A stretch of 64,000 nt of DNA, taken from Chrysomallon squamiferum. Its lineage: Eukaryota; Mollusca; Gastropoda; Neomphalida; Peltospiridae. Positions 30,770 to 43,981 of this stretch are shown here, piece by piece. Numbering within the stretch: position 1 is the first letter of the stretch; each line of letters begins with the position of its first letter. Where the stretch lies: assembly GCA_012295275.1 (NCBI GenBank), contig CM022670.1:19595698-19659697 (forward strand). Direction: 5' to 3'. The notes below the pieces were generated by a model. The model made no database searches and had not been told where the DNA came from. It worked only from the letters and a program-made list of their open reading frames with translations. The position numbers and the translations under genes are program-made.

Positions 30770-31190
30770 TTGAGTCTTCAGTTATGTCAAGAATGGACTC
30801 AAAACATATTGCCTTTTTCTAATAACGAGAATGTATCATATGAGCCTAACGTTTCTGCTATTACACTTAGATCATTTGTATAACTTCATATTTTTGAAAC
30901 CTCAAATCTGAATTCAAGAAAGGCAATATCAGTGCCATTATTTTATTATTTTATTTCTATCGAGTTAAATGTATGATGCTGTCAAGAGCCGACTCAAGAA
31001 ATATGGCCTTATTGTAATTTTCTATACGATATTAACATTTCTGGTACCACAGTTGGATCATTCTCATACAGGTAAAATTATGAAAGCCTACTTCTGAACT
31101 ATAGAAAGAGTTTAGGAGCAAGGCATAAATCAGTCACTGTATGAACGGGTGTCTTTTGTTCTGACTGATTTTGGCTATAAAAAATATTGT
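30770..31190. repeat. Two tandem copies of a dispersed repeat
   Basis: Both copies contain TGTCAAGA(A/G)..GGACTCAAAA/CGACTCAAGAAATATGGCCTT-type sequence; a third copy with the same core and a matching TTTTG.CTGA..TTGGCT end is at 45420-45660. Family unknown. Confidence 0.5.
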
Positions 31191-31500
31191 CGTTTCTCAC
31201 CTTGTCATTTATACACACATACACACATGCATACATAAGTACATATACACTCAAACATACCTGTACACATAGATATCCACCTCTATATACACAAACAAAT
31301 AGACAAGGATATACACACATAATCATGCATGCATACGCATACGTGTAGTTATATATCTGTACATAAATATATATACGTATGCATATGCGTATATATATAC
31401 ACATATACACATACAGACACATAAATAGATACATGGATAGATGGATAGATAGTCAGATACATACATGCATACATACATACATACATAACACATTTATACA

Positions 31501-31630
31501 CACGTCAACGACAATGGATATCATACGTCGGAGTCTCGTCAGCAGCATATGGCGGGGTTTGTGAGGTCGTGATTGGACTACGTCCTCCTGTCTCAGTGCG
31601 TTCCAGAATATTGTCTAAGTGCAAAATTTA
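31501..31630. repeat. Repeat unit flanking a (TG)n array, copy 1
   Basis: Shares GTTTGTGAGG, TGGACT.CGTCCTCCTG and GAATATTGTCTAAGTGCA with 31880-31995 in direct orientation; less AT-rich than its surroundings. Family not recognised. Confidence 0.5.
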
Positions 31631-31760
31631 ATCATGGTCTACATATACATATATATAGGATAATGTTACATTAATATATATGTATGTATATATATGTATG
31701 TCTGAGGATGAAAAACTGTGCATGTATAATATATAGGCGTTTGTGATCTGCGTGCCTGTC

Positions 31761-31764
<4 letters not shown>

Positions 31765-31847
<83 letters not shown>
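31765..31847. repeat. (TG)n microsatellite
   Basis: About 41 TG units between the two copies of the flanking repeat. Confidence 0.97.
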
Positions 31848-31850
<3 letters not shown>

Positions 31851-31879
31851 AATAAGGTTGTCTTGGTCACCGTGTTGTA

Positions 31880-31995
31880 TCATCGTCTGCCTGCGGAGTG
31901 TGGACGTTCGAGTTTGTGAGGTTTCGACTGAAGTTTGTGAGTCATGACTGGACTTATTCCTCCTGCCTTGTCGAATATTATCTAAGTGCAGAGTC
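31880..31995. repeat. Repeat unit flanking a (TG)n array, copy 2
   Basis: Second, diverged copy of the unit at 31501-31630, about 360 bp away. Confidence 0.5.
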
Positions 31996-32961
31996 TAAAA
32001 ACATGTACAAAAGACCGAGAGTATTGTTTCCTATGTGTATATATGTGTCTGTTTTTTTGTGTATCTAATTGTCTATGTGTTTATTTGCATGCTTATATTT
32101 ATTATTATTATGATTATTATTATGTGTGTTCTAACCAAACTAACACTTAGTTTTATTATGCCTAAAAAGAGTAACATCAGGTTTCCGGACGCAAGCCATA
32201 AAATAAGTATGAAAATAATTATCACCACGTCAACGAAACAATTTGGCGTTATAACTTCTCTCTACGAGAAGTTTGTAAACAGAAAACTGTGTGAATCTCT
32301 TGTGAACTAGATGATGTAAAATGTATGGATACCATAGAACTGACTATGTATTATTTATTACTAGTTTCATTATCAATTGTTATACACTGATGGCACTTGT
32401 TCAGTTTAAGTCCGGTTTACAGAACACAAGTGTTGCAGTTCATTGGTTGCGATCACTTCATAATTCTGGTGTTTTATAAATATATCTTATAATACATAAT
32501 TCATTAGCTTAAAGCTTTTCGGTTCACAGGCAACAAAAAAATAAAATAAAATAAATAAAATAAAATAATAATAATAATTATTATTATTTTTTTAAAGATA
32601 CTGTCTGAACTATTTTCTGAAATGAATATAGGACAAATGATTTTCCTTACACTTATCAATCAAGATTCTGAACAGTTAATGAAAACAATGAAGTAGACAT
32701 AAAACACATATTTCTGTTGTAGACATCAGTTTTGTGGTAATTTTTCTTCGTTAATTTTAAACCTGTATCATTTCGACGTAACTGTATGCATATAATTCTA
32801 TTTACGTACTAAAAAGGGTTCAATTATACATATGTTTGAAATATTTTATTTTAATTATTTTTCTTCTCGACAACGCCATCGAAGTTACAAGTAGTAGACG
32901 ATAGTCTCTCGACAAACTCATGAAAACATTACCATACAACAAAACAGTAATGTTTTCTTCG

Positions 32962-33062
32962 TCAGTGAACAAACTTGTCTTTACATGTTTATAAAAGGAA
33001 ACAAGCAGAAACTAAAGTAAAAGAAAAGATCTATAATATCGCTTTAATATCCATTCACCATT
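32962..33062 (+). promoter_or_regulatory. Conserved upstream block of lectin C (paralogous to 25256-25362)
   Basis: Counterpart of the lectin B block, including AAGATCTATAATATCGCTTT. About 1.6 kb upstream of the lectin C ATG. Confidence 0.35.
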
Positions 33063-34648
33063 ATTATCAACAGTTGTTAATCATATTAAAGCTCTTTCGA
33101 CAGTTCATCAGGACAAAATGAAGTTATTTGTTTGAAACTTATTTCAGCTGGAAATAATCGCCTGATCATTATAGATTTGAATATAATAGAGCTAGCAATT
33201 GAAGTTTATGAATAAACAAATAAATAAATAATCCATTACTACTGATACCTACCATTGCTAGCCATTACCTGTTACTACTGATACTGCAACAATTACTACT
33301 ATTGTTACAATTGCTGCTTCTACCATACGATTACTACAACTACCACTTCTGATATTACTACTGCCACTACCGCTACAACTATTACTACAAGTACTACAAC
33401 TGCTGCTACTACTACTTCTCTAGTATTGCGTCAGCTACAGCTACTACTAGTTATAAGTGTAGTTATTACAACTACTATCACTACTGCTGCATCTACTACT
33501 ACCACTGGTTTTATTACTACTACTACTACTATTGCTATAAACACACCTCTATTGCACCATAGTAACTTCTTCATCTTCCTCCATCATCTTCTGTCACTTG
33601 TTGCTAAGCCATTGCTACTACAGACATTTTTTTTTCTTAAAGAAAATGAAAAATAATCATGCACTGGCTGCAAATGCAAATTCAATTTACAAAATCATTC
33701 AATACAAGCTAAGCCATGCTATTTCAACCAAGGAAATAGTTAGATTCACAAGGAATACATTATAATAAAGCCTGGTAGCTGGAAACATTTAATGCTTTAC
33801 TTTAAATACAATTTATATTATAGTTTTATTAGGAAAACGTCCGATATGTTAAAAGAAGAAGAAGACGAAGCAACAAGAAAAGTAAAGCGTTCAAATAAAT
33901 TTTAAAATGTATTAATCGAATTGCAGTAAAAAAAACACCTACAAATTTAAAAAAAAGAAAGTTATGCGGTATAACTATTCTGGTACTGTAATTAAATAAA
34001 TCGATTCGTTTTTCATTTTAGATATAGATGGTAAGATCAAATTAAATTATTTACAATTATTTTCATGTCAGATCAGTTGTCAGATATTGTTGCTATAATG
34101 AAAACAATTTTCTTTACTCTGGTATTTTATTTATTTAGGGCTTCAAAAGGATAAACGAGTTCATATATGAATTGTTAATAAAAATTCAGTTTTTTGAGTG
34201 ATTTGTTTCGTTGTTTTTATTCTTTTATTTTTTGTATATTTTTGTTTCCTTCAGTGTGTGAAAAATGGCAAGAAGATATCGATTGTCACACTTGTGAGCT
34301 CCATCGAATAAAATAGTTTCATTGACAAATCGCATTGTTGTTTCTACAGAAATTATTGACAAATGTAAAATGCAGTTCAGTATTGCCTGTAATAATTTAT
34401 ATTGCTTCTCAATATGTTTTGGTTAGAAACAAACACTTCGATATGAGGAGCTTTCAAGTTTCTATTACTCAAGATGAAAGAGTAGTTTGAAATGTATACT
34501 GAAGGTACTAGTTTGCCAAATATTTTAAATGAAAATTGTAATCTCAAGAAAAAATATTAAAAAGAAATGCTGAGAATATGAATAAATACAAGCTCTGCAC
34601 ATAATTTTAAAAGAAGATTCGTCTGTTTTGCCAATTTAAGAAAAGAGA

Positions 34649-34654
34649 TATAAA
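34649..34654 (+). promoter_or_regulatory. Candidate TATA box of lectin C
   Basis: TATAAA about 40 nt upstream of the ATG, which would leave a very short 5' UTR. Positional evidence only. Confidence 0.3.
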
Positions 34655-34691
34655 CTGTAGAGACTTTTGCAAAGAGAACAATTTTTATGCC

Positions 34692-36175
34692 ATGGAAGGA
34701 AAATTAAGTTTAGTTATTTTGGTGATATTTCTTCTGAAATATGCAAAAAGCTCGTGTCCAATGTGTACAGATGTTAATAATTTCAATCAACTGATTGAAT
34801 ACAACATGTTCAGAGACAGCACGTTTAAAATGACTGAGGATATCGGGTTTCTGCAGTGTGTTCAGCAGTGTCTGTTCAGAAAGAGATGTGACTCCATTAA
34901 CTACGATATCACAAAAAAGTTTTGTGAACTGAATGAAAAAGCAGTGATAATCTCATTTTCAGAAATGGATCTGTTTTCACTGAAATTAACAAATGGCCAC
35001 GAGTAAGTATTTCACCTTCTAAATTATGACTTTTTCTCATTCCTTCCTTCTTTTTTACACCTCAGTATCATGCTTCACTTTTCACTTCTTCGACCTTCTC
35101 TTTTTATTTCACCTTTCACTTCTTCGTCCCCTTTTTGGTCACATTTTCACTTCTTCATTCTTCTCTTCTTCTTTTATTTTTTCACTTCTTCATCTCTTTG
35201 TTCTTTTTCTTTCACCTTTTTCCACTTCATCTTTCATTCTTCTTTCACATTTTTCTTCATCGTTCACTTTTTCTTTCATTTGTAACTTCTTCTTTCACTT
35301 TTTTCTTCATCCTTCCCTTCTTCTCTCACTTTTTTCTTCATCCTTTCCTTCTTCTTTCACTTTTCAGTTCTTCATCTTACCTTTCTTTCTTTACTTTTTT
35401 ATTTTTCCTATGCTATATTCTTTCAACATTTGATCTTGCTGCCTTTTTCTTTATTTTTTCACTTCTTCATCTTTCTGTTCTTCTTCTTTCACCTTTTTCC
35501 ACTTCACGTTCCATTCTTCTTTCACTTTTCATTTCTTCATCTTTCACTTCTTTCTTTTCTTTTTTCACTTCACCTATACGGTATTCTTTCAAAACTGATC
35601 TTATACTAACATAAAAGTATTTTTATTGCAGAATCTCGCTTACCTCTGTGAAGTAAATAGCTGTAAAACTGACAGTGCATGTGTTATTAACAAACAAGGA
35701 ATGAATATTTACACCAAATGTCTTAAAGGTAATTGAGCCTAAAAATATTAAGCTTGTCTACATCGTTTTTTATTTCTCAATTGTATGACATTTCAGCAAA
35801 GATTGATGTTTTTAAAAACAATGTAGTTTCCAATAAGTTTTATTAATTAAAAGATTTGTAATAATAATGATTTGACGACAGTATAGAGAAATGAAAATAT
35901 ACGAAATAGTTCGTATTTTGACAAAAATTATGATGCAAAAATGATCGTGTTAGTGATAACTATCATTATGATGAAAACGACGATAGTTTAAACACTTTTA
36001 TAAAAATAACTATATATGTATCATCATCATCATTATTTCTTTTTTCTCTTGGATCTGAACCTTTTCATTCTCCATCTTCATTTCTTTACCTTCCTTTTTT
36101 ATCTTCAATAACAGAAACATCATCATTAACAACAACACCAGCAGCAACAGCAGGAACAACAACAACATTAACAGC

Positions 36176-36226
<51 letters not shown>

Positions 36227-37188
36227 TAATGTTATTATTTTGTTAGAGGATACTCTACCACTAGATTTGGGATACAAATGGGTACCGAGTTTATCCTTCT
36301 ACTACAAGACATACACAGATGGTCAGAACTATGAGGTTTGTAAACAAAAATGTACTGAGGACGGGGGAAAACTGATTGAACCAAGGACAGAGGAAAAGAA
36401 CAGAATGATACTGGATATTATAAAAGGTGGGAATGCTTCTGAATCATCGAACAAAACAACAGAAGAATATATTTTAAAAATAAAATGTATGAACGGTTAT
36501 TAGGTGTCGATGAGGCTTTTCTTGTTTTAAGAATAAATGAATTAAGTCATGTTAATTAATTAATACCAGGCGTCAAATGTGTGTCTTATGTCAGGTAAAG
36601 CATTATTGTTGGTTTAATGGTATTTGAACATATTTTAGTAATAGTAGTTCTTAAACATACGTTTCTTCAAACACCTTATCATAGACCGAAAGGATAAATG
36701 CTCCAAATTATTACATTATAACATACAACCAAACATATATACACATACACATATACATACACAGTAACAACGCAAATCATCAATTACCTGTATTTACAGT
36801 AACTTAAAATATTTACGCAAATACCGCAGTTAAGAAGGTTACTATTTAAATTTAGTTATGAGTATAGTTCCTGCCTTTTATGATACGCATACCAAAGAAA
36901 TGCATTTTAGTCACTCATAAACCAGTATAAATGTAATTTAAATATTTTCATGCTTTGATTGTTTTAGAAAACTCATTGGCCAACGTGTACATGGGGGCCG
37001 TGGACATGGAGAAAGAAGGTAAATGGGTTTGGGATTCTGACGATTCGTTAGTTACATACTTTAACTGGGAAGCTAACGAACCGAATGGTGGACGAGGCGA
37101 AAACTGCATAACTTACTACAAGAATCTTAACTGGCAGTGGGTCGATTATGATTGCAATGTAAAAGGTGACTTTATTTGCGAGAAATAA
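34692..37188 (+). CDS. Lectin C: PAN/C-type lectin paralogue of B, 1-nt frameshift in exon 1
   Basis: Exons 34692-35002, 35632-35728, 36247-36426, 36968-37188. Exon 1 is 311 nt, one shorter than its near-identical partner in lectin B (312 nt). The loss falls at GAATGAAAAAGC, where B has GAATGAAGAAAGC, and it shifts the frame after CELNE so the predicted protein ends early. Everything downstream is intact: a CEVNSC module, and a C-type lectin domain with FYYKTYTDGQNY, GGKLIEPRTEEK, MGAVD, WVWDSDD, EPNGG, WVDYDC and DFICE. All splice sites and phases are normal. A 1-base assembly error at the A run or a very recent null allele explains this better than an old pseudogene. If the frame is whole, the product is 269 residues, secreted, with a mannose-type EPN site. 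Confidence 0.85.
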
Positions 37189-38233
37189 AATAAAAATTCC
37201 CAAAACAGATTAAATGTCTGTGTTTTGTATTAGTACTTGTGTGTTAAACCTACCTGCACTCTTCACACTAATGTAAGATAGTTGAAACAGCTTACTTTTA
37301 CAGCTTACTTTTATAACATTTATGAGCCTTCTTTTGCTATATTTATGAAAATTACATTTAATAATATTGTATATCTGTTTAAGAATGAAAATAGCGGAGG
37401 TAAAAATAAAAGTAACTACTATAAAAAATTAATCACTTGCGCTAAATATTCAGATACTGAAGTATTAATCACCTATTTGTCACCTATTAACAAAATTATG
37501 CAAAACTCTGTATCTTTCTCTTTTTCAGTCAATAAAAAATATATTCCTATGCTGTCTTTGGGTTTGAATATATATGTATGTATCTTTGTATGTATGTATG
37601 TATGTATGCATGTAAGTATGTATGTATTTATGTACATATGTCTATATGTGTTTATGTATGTATATAAAAATATTACACATGGTTATGTATGTATGTATGC
37701 ATGTATGCTGGAATGTATATATATTTATGATGTATGGATATATTTGGAAATTAATATTTTGTTGTATGACATAAACAGTATTGAAGACACTGTGTCACAG
37801 AAAGGACAAAGTTCAGATATTATAAATACCAGATGCTGCTGAGGAATCTCGAACGTACGTCACCTGGTTGCCACGGTCATTGCCGTCGTCGTGGTCGGTG
37901 TTGATGTTGCTGGTATTCGTAAAAATTAAAGATGATCTTTCTTTTTTGAAAACAGGTCATTCGAAGGTAATGTGAAAGTTATTATTATTATTTTTTTTTT
38001 TACTGCAGTTCTTATAATTAACTCATAAAACAAAGATGAAAATAAACATATAATCAAATAAAATGGACAAACAAACATTAAATAAATATATATGTAAATG
38101 ATTTAAAAAATGAATAAACAGGTGAAAAGGATTTGAAAATAATATTACAAAATAACTAGCTAAATTAATCAAATTTATAAGCAAAAATTTCTTTGTTGTT
38201 TATCCTTCTTTTTTTGAAATTTCTTTTACTATA

Positions 38234-38234
<1 letters not shown>

Positions 38235-38284
<50 letters not shown>
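38235..38284. repeat. (TG)n microsatellite
   Basis: About 24 TG units followed by an imperfect GTGTGGG tail. Confidence 0.95.
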
Positions 38285-38285
<1 letters not shown>

Positions 38286-40069
38286 TGTGGGTGTGTGGTG
38301 TGTGTGGGTGCGTTTAGATATATTTACTTCAGATATGTATTCTAGCGGAATATCGATCGTAACTGGAAGAATATTTATACTAGATATTGATTTATTTTAA
38401 TAGAAAACAGCAGTGAGTTTAGAATACAAATATTGCAAATGCATGTATAACTAATAGAAATATTGACTGGACGTAGCTTTACGCTATTTACTTTTATATT
38501 ATGTGAAATCTAAATATATGGATTCTTTTCTTTTGTTTTATTTCTGTTAATGAAGAAATTAATCTGAATGGAGGTGTTTTTTTTTTATATTTCAATATTC
38601 TTTATCGTCCTTTCTTTTCACTTTTTTTTTTTTTTTTTTTTTTTTTTTTCAAATATACTGCAGCATTTGTTGTCAGTGAAAGAAAAAAATAATGGTAATA
38701 ATAATACGGGAATAACATATACTAGCTCTAAACAGTTCTGATATTGAAAACATCCAGTCTTATTATGTCCCTTAAATATTTTATCAGTGAGAAATCTTCA
38801 GAACACGCAAGAATAAAACCGTTAATCATTTCAGTAATATATGGTTAAATGACTAAACACAATAGTTCTGATTATTATGGTAATAAATGTTTCTTCGTGT
38901 TATGCCCATTAATATTGAATGTATTACTGCACGTCTGCCCAGTTACCCGGAACGAGTAAAATCATTTATCGGAAGAATTGAATTTTTGCATCTAACTGTT
39001 ACACATCACTATGGTTATTTTGTTTTGTTATGTGTGTCAGTAATATCTTGTAGATACGTCAATAATAATGTTTTAATATGTAGGTGATATAAATATTTCT
39101 GATATGTATTATATCCAGATTGATTATAATTTATGGATCGCTTAACAAAAAAAATGTTAGAGGTCACTTTTTTAAACTGTCGGGATTTTATTTATTTATT
39201 TTTATTATTTATTTGTTTTTTTTTTTTATTTTTTTTTTTTTTTTTTTTGTATTTTTGTATTTTTTGTAATTTTTTGTTCTGGGAATGAATTTAATTGATA
39301 TAAAACATATTTAAATTAAAATATTTGTTCTTATTGCAACATAATTATGATTTGTTATTTGCTTTTGTGGACTATTGTTAAAAGCTAACTCATCTGGTTT
39401 GAATTTACTGTAGGACTTTAAAATATGCTTAATTATATCCTATCCACTCAAAATATCTAGACAAGTGAAAGTGGATGCATAGAAAGACGCCTTTAAGACA
39501 GGGGACTATTGATGCTGATAACCAGTCTTAGAATGTTTGGATGTGTATGTATACCTACGTGTAGCTCTATGCACTGTTTCAAGTTTCTTGTCAGTATGAT
39601 ACAGTTTAGACTAAATAAATACGTGAAAGCTTTTACCACGTTTTATTTGAGGTGACATATTTAAATAAAGCCTATGGTAGAAATAATAAATAAACAAAAC
39701 ATTATGTTCATTTTCTTTCTTTTTTTTCGCTTGAAATCTGTTTTCTATAAAAAGGTTTTACTAGATGTTTGATTGTTTTATTATTATTTTTTTTATTATT
39801 ATTATTTTTTTTTTTTTTTTTGAGGGTGGGGATGTTTTTAATATTTTTATTTTTATTATTAATATATATTTTTTATTTTATATTGATTATTACTAATCTG
39901 CATCGTTTATCAGTTCAATAAAAGCAAAAGATATGCTATATTAATATTTCACGTCGAACCAACAAAACGAAATTAAAAAGGAAATCAATGATTGTATAAT
40001 TCATGTACGACTCAAAAGATATGTAAATAGCAATGAATACGAATTTTTAATATTTGTAATATGAAACAG

Positions 40070-40077
40070 TATAAAAG
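40070..40077 (+). promoter_or_regulatory. Candidate TATA box of lectin D
   Basis: GTATAAAAGG, a good TATA match, about 110 nt upstream of the ATG. Confidence 0.4.
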
Positions 40078-40180
40078 GAAGATATTAATCAATCCTAGCT
40101 ATATAACAATCCTCCTGATTAAATAACTAATTCTTAATTCATTCTAGTTTAAAAATTTAACATTACTCATTAAAGTAGCA

Positions 40181-40924
40181 ATGGCTGAAAAAGCTTTGTT
40201 GTCTTTTATTTTTACATTCCTGCTAATATGTGGAATTCAGTGTTCATCGTTTCCTGTGTGTACAAATATTCAACACTTTGACCATCTCATAGAAAACAAT
40301 AGGGCGCTTCAGAGCACTTTCAAAACATTCGAAAACTTTGGACTTTTACGTTGCGTCCAACAATGTCTGTTCAGAGCACGATGTCACTCTATCAACTTTG
40401 ATATGTCCACACGGTTCTGCGAATTAAATCAACCAAGCGACGACGCTCGCATCATAAAGCACGGGAGTGTTTATACTGAAGTTGCCAGATGGCCAACGGT
40501 ACGTTATATAAGAAATATGCATAAATTTCATAAAGAACGTAATAAAAATTACATAGAAATTGTGTGTGTGTGTGAGTGTGTGTGTGTGTGGATGTATGTA
40601 CAAAAAATTATCCACAGACACTCATAAACAAAATGGATGCATATATACGTACAAAAGTGCGTACATAAATACAAACGTACATGTAGATACGTACACACAA
40701 ACATATTGCTACTAAAAGGCGTATTCTATACAGGTATTTTAAATATTTTGACTGAGAATAAAGATCAAACACACACTGATTTAGATAACCCTTTATTTTT
40801 CATTATTTATTTTATGTTTTAAGTTTTAGTTTAGAGGGTAGGAGACTGGGAAGGCCTCTCAATGGAATAGCCTAGGCTGTCTCTCTCTCTACATCCGGGT
40901 CTGCCATAGAGACTCATACATACA

Positions 40925-40960
<36 letters not shown>

Positions 40961-41084
40961 TACATACATACATACATACATACATACATACATACATACA
41001 TACATACATACATACATACATACATACATACATACATACATACATACATACATACATACATACATACATACATACATACATACA

Positions 41085-41116
<32 letters not shown>

Positions 41117-42463
41117 CGCAAACCTAAATTTACATACATACGTATATACAAACAAGCACATTCCAAAAACACAATTAGAAATACACACCTATATAAACAT
41201 ACCCACATATGAATTTATTAATTCGCCCAAAGTATTGTTATAATGGATAAAATAAACACTTTTATTTAATATTTCTAATTTTTTCCATAACACAAATATT
41301 TTGTTTCCACAATAAAATTTTACCTTCATCATTGTGAAATAACTCTGTGTTTTCCCATTCTGCCTGTGTAATAAGAAGACTACTTTACCTATTTTAGAAT
41401 CTTGCTCTTCTGTGTGAGAACCATATCTGTGATGCAGTCAGCGTATGTGTAACTCAGACTGATTCATATATTTGTATCAAAGGTAGGCTGTCATACTAAT
41501 ATGCTTCTATACTGTATGCATATGTGTATATATACGTATCAGTTTACATGTATATATGCATTTGTGAATACGTGCATATATATATTCATGTGTGAATATA
41601 TATTTGTATGTATGTAAGTGTGAGTATGTACATATTTATATATTTATGTATGGATGGATGCCATGTATTTGTTCGAATATATGTGTCTGAGTTTTTATTT
41701 ATATTATTTCTCTTCAGATGATATTTCTCCATTAATGAAGGGTTACACCAAAGCGTTAAACTTGTCATTTTACTACAAAGTATATGAAGAGGAAAGAACG
41801 TATGCTGAAGCAAAAAATATTTGCAGCGAAGAAGGGGCGAGATTAATTGAACCCGACACGCCTGAAAAAGATAATTACATAATTAACATCACTGAAGGTG
41901 AGAGTTCTTTTCTATTTCAGTATTGTTATAAATGTCTTTCTCCCTGCGTGTCTCTCAATCGTTATCCATGATTTTGTACCAAAAGATGTCTTAGCGGAGC
42001 GTCACCTACATTTAGTGAAAATAAAGAAAAATTCAGCATTTAAATTCGCATAAGCAAACTGTTGGTAATTTTTACAATTAAAATAAAAAAAAAATAAAAA
42101 AAAAAAAAAAAACGAATACACTCCTAAATTATTTGACACGTTATTTTTAACTGCTTTTCTCTCTCTCGCGCGCGCGTTCTCTCTGTAATCTCATTCTTTC
42201 ATTTATTTACGCGTGACTGATTTTTTTCAGACTTAGGACTGGGTAACGTTTTCTTTGGAGCGACGAATATTGAAGATAAAACAACGTGGCGCTGGAATTC
42301 AAATAACGCAACGTTTACGTATACCCACTGGGGAAGTAATGAACCAAACAACTGGTACCAGAACGAATGGTGTGCCAGTTTTTATAAGCGTAAAAAACAT
42401 CTTTGGAACGATTACCCATGCAGCTGTAAATGCATGTTTATTTGTGAAATAGTTATCTCTTAA
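40181..42463 (+). CDS. Lectin D: secreted PAN/apple-like plus C-type lectin protein
   Basis: Exons 40181-40498, 41398-41482, 41718-41897, 42231-42463; 816 nt = 271 residues plus stop. Signal peptide (LSFIFTFLLICGIQCSS), a PAN-like module (VCTNIQHFDHLIENN, CVQQCLFRARC, FCELNQ), a short CENHIC...VC...C exon, then a C-type lectin domain (FYYKVYEEERTY, GARLIEPDTPEKDN, FFGATN, WRWNSN, THWGSNEPNNW, LWNDYPC, MFICE). It has EPN and a true WND, the best calcium-binding signature of the four. Exon 3 is 180 nt, as in A, B and C. AATAAA starts 14 nt after the stop. Exon 3 reads DDISPL like lectin A, whereas B and C have EDTLPL, so D and A look closer to each other there. Confidence 0.92.
40915..41113. 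repeat. (TACA)n tetranucleotide array
   Basis: About 49 TACA units with one TATATATATA interruption near 40951, in lectin D intron 1. The long minus-strand frames of repeated YVCM are artefacts. Confidence 0.97.
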
Positions 42464-43576
42464 TAACGTACTGCTTAATAAATCATTAAAATTCGCCATT
42501 TGAGAAAGACTGATTAAAAAAAAATGATGAGGAAGCATTGTTTGTTTAATTTTTGTAATTTATATAATGTATTATCAGAAAGTTGCACTAATGATAACTT
42601 CAGTGAGGCCTCTTCAAACTGTAATATATCACTAATTCTGTAGAATATAAAACAATTCAATATATTGATTAATATAATTATATTCTAAAAGAATAAGACT
42701 TGAATGCAGTTTAAATAATCAAGAGGAAAGTACTTTTCAGTTATAAAGTAAGATCATATCGATTAGTTGTTCATTGACAGCTTAATGTTTGGATACTTAG
42801 GAGTAGGTGTTTTACGTAGTGATAAACAAGCAAACCATTCAATTTTTGTTGCTACGGGATGCAGTTGGTATTATGGAAATCGTTTCTATCGTCATACATA
42901 TTGATTAAGTCTCTCATGATACAATTCTTGCAGTAAAGTATTTTTGTTGTATTTTTTTCTGCGAGTTTTTAAATAAAATAAATGAATTAATTGTAAATAT
43001 TTTCCTGTATGAGTTGTATATGCATAAGTCTCTTTCTGGATGTTTTTGACAATATTTACACATACAAGTTATTTATTTTAGATGCAGAATAGTCCAGTTT
43101 TCAAATTTACTGTTGACTTTATTTTCTTACTTCTATATGTGGATCTAATTATTAAGCGTTTGTCTGGATGTGAGCGGTTTAGAATTGATCATTTTCTATT
43201 GGCCCACTTGTTGTTTCCCGTTCCACTCCGGTCTCTTTTCTTCGGCTGCGTATAATATTCTTTCTATAAAAAATTACTTATTGTTAATAAAAGAAATATC
43301 GCTTAAGCAGTGATTGTATGTTTCTTGTCTTAACTCTAATGTGTTTAATATATATATTATTATTATTAACCTAGGTACCATTTGCCCCGAAAATAATGAT
43401 AAATACACCCACATACACACGTTTGTTAATAGATTATCAATATTACGAAAATGCAATATTCTTTGAGTGCATTCTTTGAAAGCTTCAAACGCTGAAATCC
43501 TTAACAATTATTTTTGTTTTACTCTTGAGTGGCGCCCAAGGCAGATGTCATACTAACAACATCTTAGCTACACAAC

Positions 43577-43580
<4 letters not shown>

Positions 43581-43663
<83 letters not shown>
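43581..43663. repeat. (GA)n microsatellite
   Basis: About 41 GA units. Confidence 0.97.
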
Positions 43664-43667
<4 letters not shown>

Positions 43668-43775
43668 AACGGGTATAGGTTTATACAGAATAATCGAAAG
43701 CACTATTCCTGTTTAAACATTTGCGTACATAATATTAACTAAGATCTTTATTGAAAATATGATGTGTTATATTTA

Positions 43776-43814
<39 letters not shown>

Positions 43815-43950
43815 TCGAAGTTGCAAGGATTAGGAATCAACTTGGAGATATCGTTACATTCGAGATAATTAAAAATTCAAAAGGGGAGAACATTTTTTTT
43901 ATTTTTATTTTATTTTTTTTATATTATTATTATTACTTTTATTAATATTA

Positions 43951-43981
<31 letters not shown>

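Larger units (their letters stand above)
29373..34691. other. Intergenic region between lectins B and C, with repeats
   Basis: The 3' flank of lectin B (to about 30500) matches the lectin C 3' flank (to about 39110). Two adjacent copies of a dispersed repeat lie at 30770-31190. A repeat pair (31501-31630 and 31880-31995) flanks a (TG)n array (31765-31847). ACT/CTA-rich tracts fill 33230-33540. From about 32780 onward it is the lectin C 5' flank. No additional gene recognised. Confidence 0.6.
37189..40180. other. Intergenic region between lectins C and D
   Basis: The lectin C 3' flank is paralogous to that of lectin B, including CAATAAAAAATATATTCCTAT (poly(A) signal at about 37530). Also holds TATG repeats (37570-37720), a (TG)n array (38235-38284) and poly-T tracts (38623-38649, 39218-39248, 39809-39822). 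No gene recognised. Confidence 0.6.

Noticed and set aside
32035-32310. 91-aa ORF in the B-C intergenic region
   Set aside because: No domain, no splice context and repeat-derived N-terminus; no support beyond openness.
35026-35614. Three overlapping ORFs rich in F, S and L between lectin C exons 1 and 2
   Set aside because: TTC/CTT-rich intron sequence; low complexity and absent from the lectin B intron.
40831-41208. Minus-strand ORFs of up to 125 aa made of repeated YVCM
   Set aside because: Translation of a TACA tetranucleotide array; not a gene.
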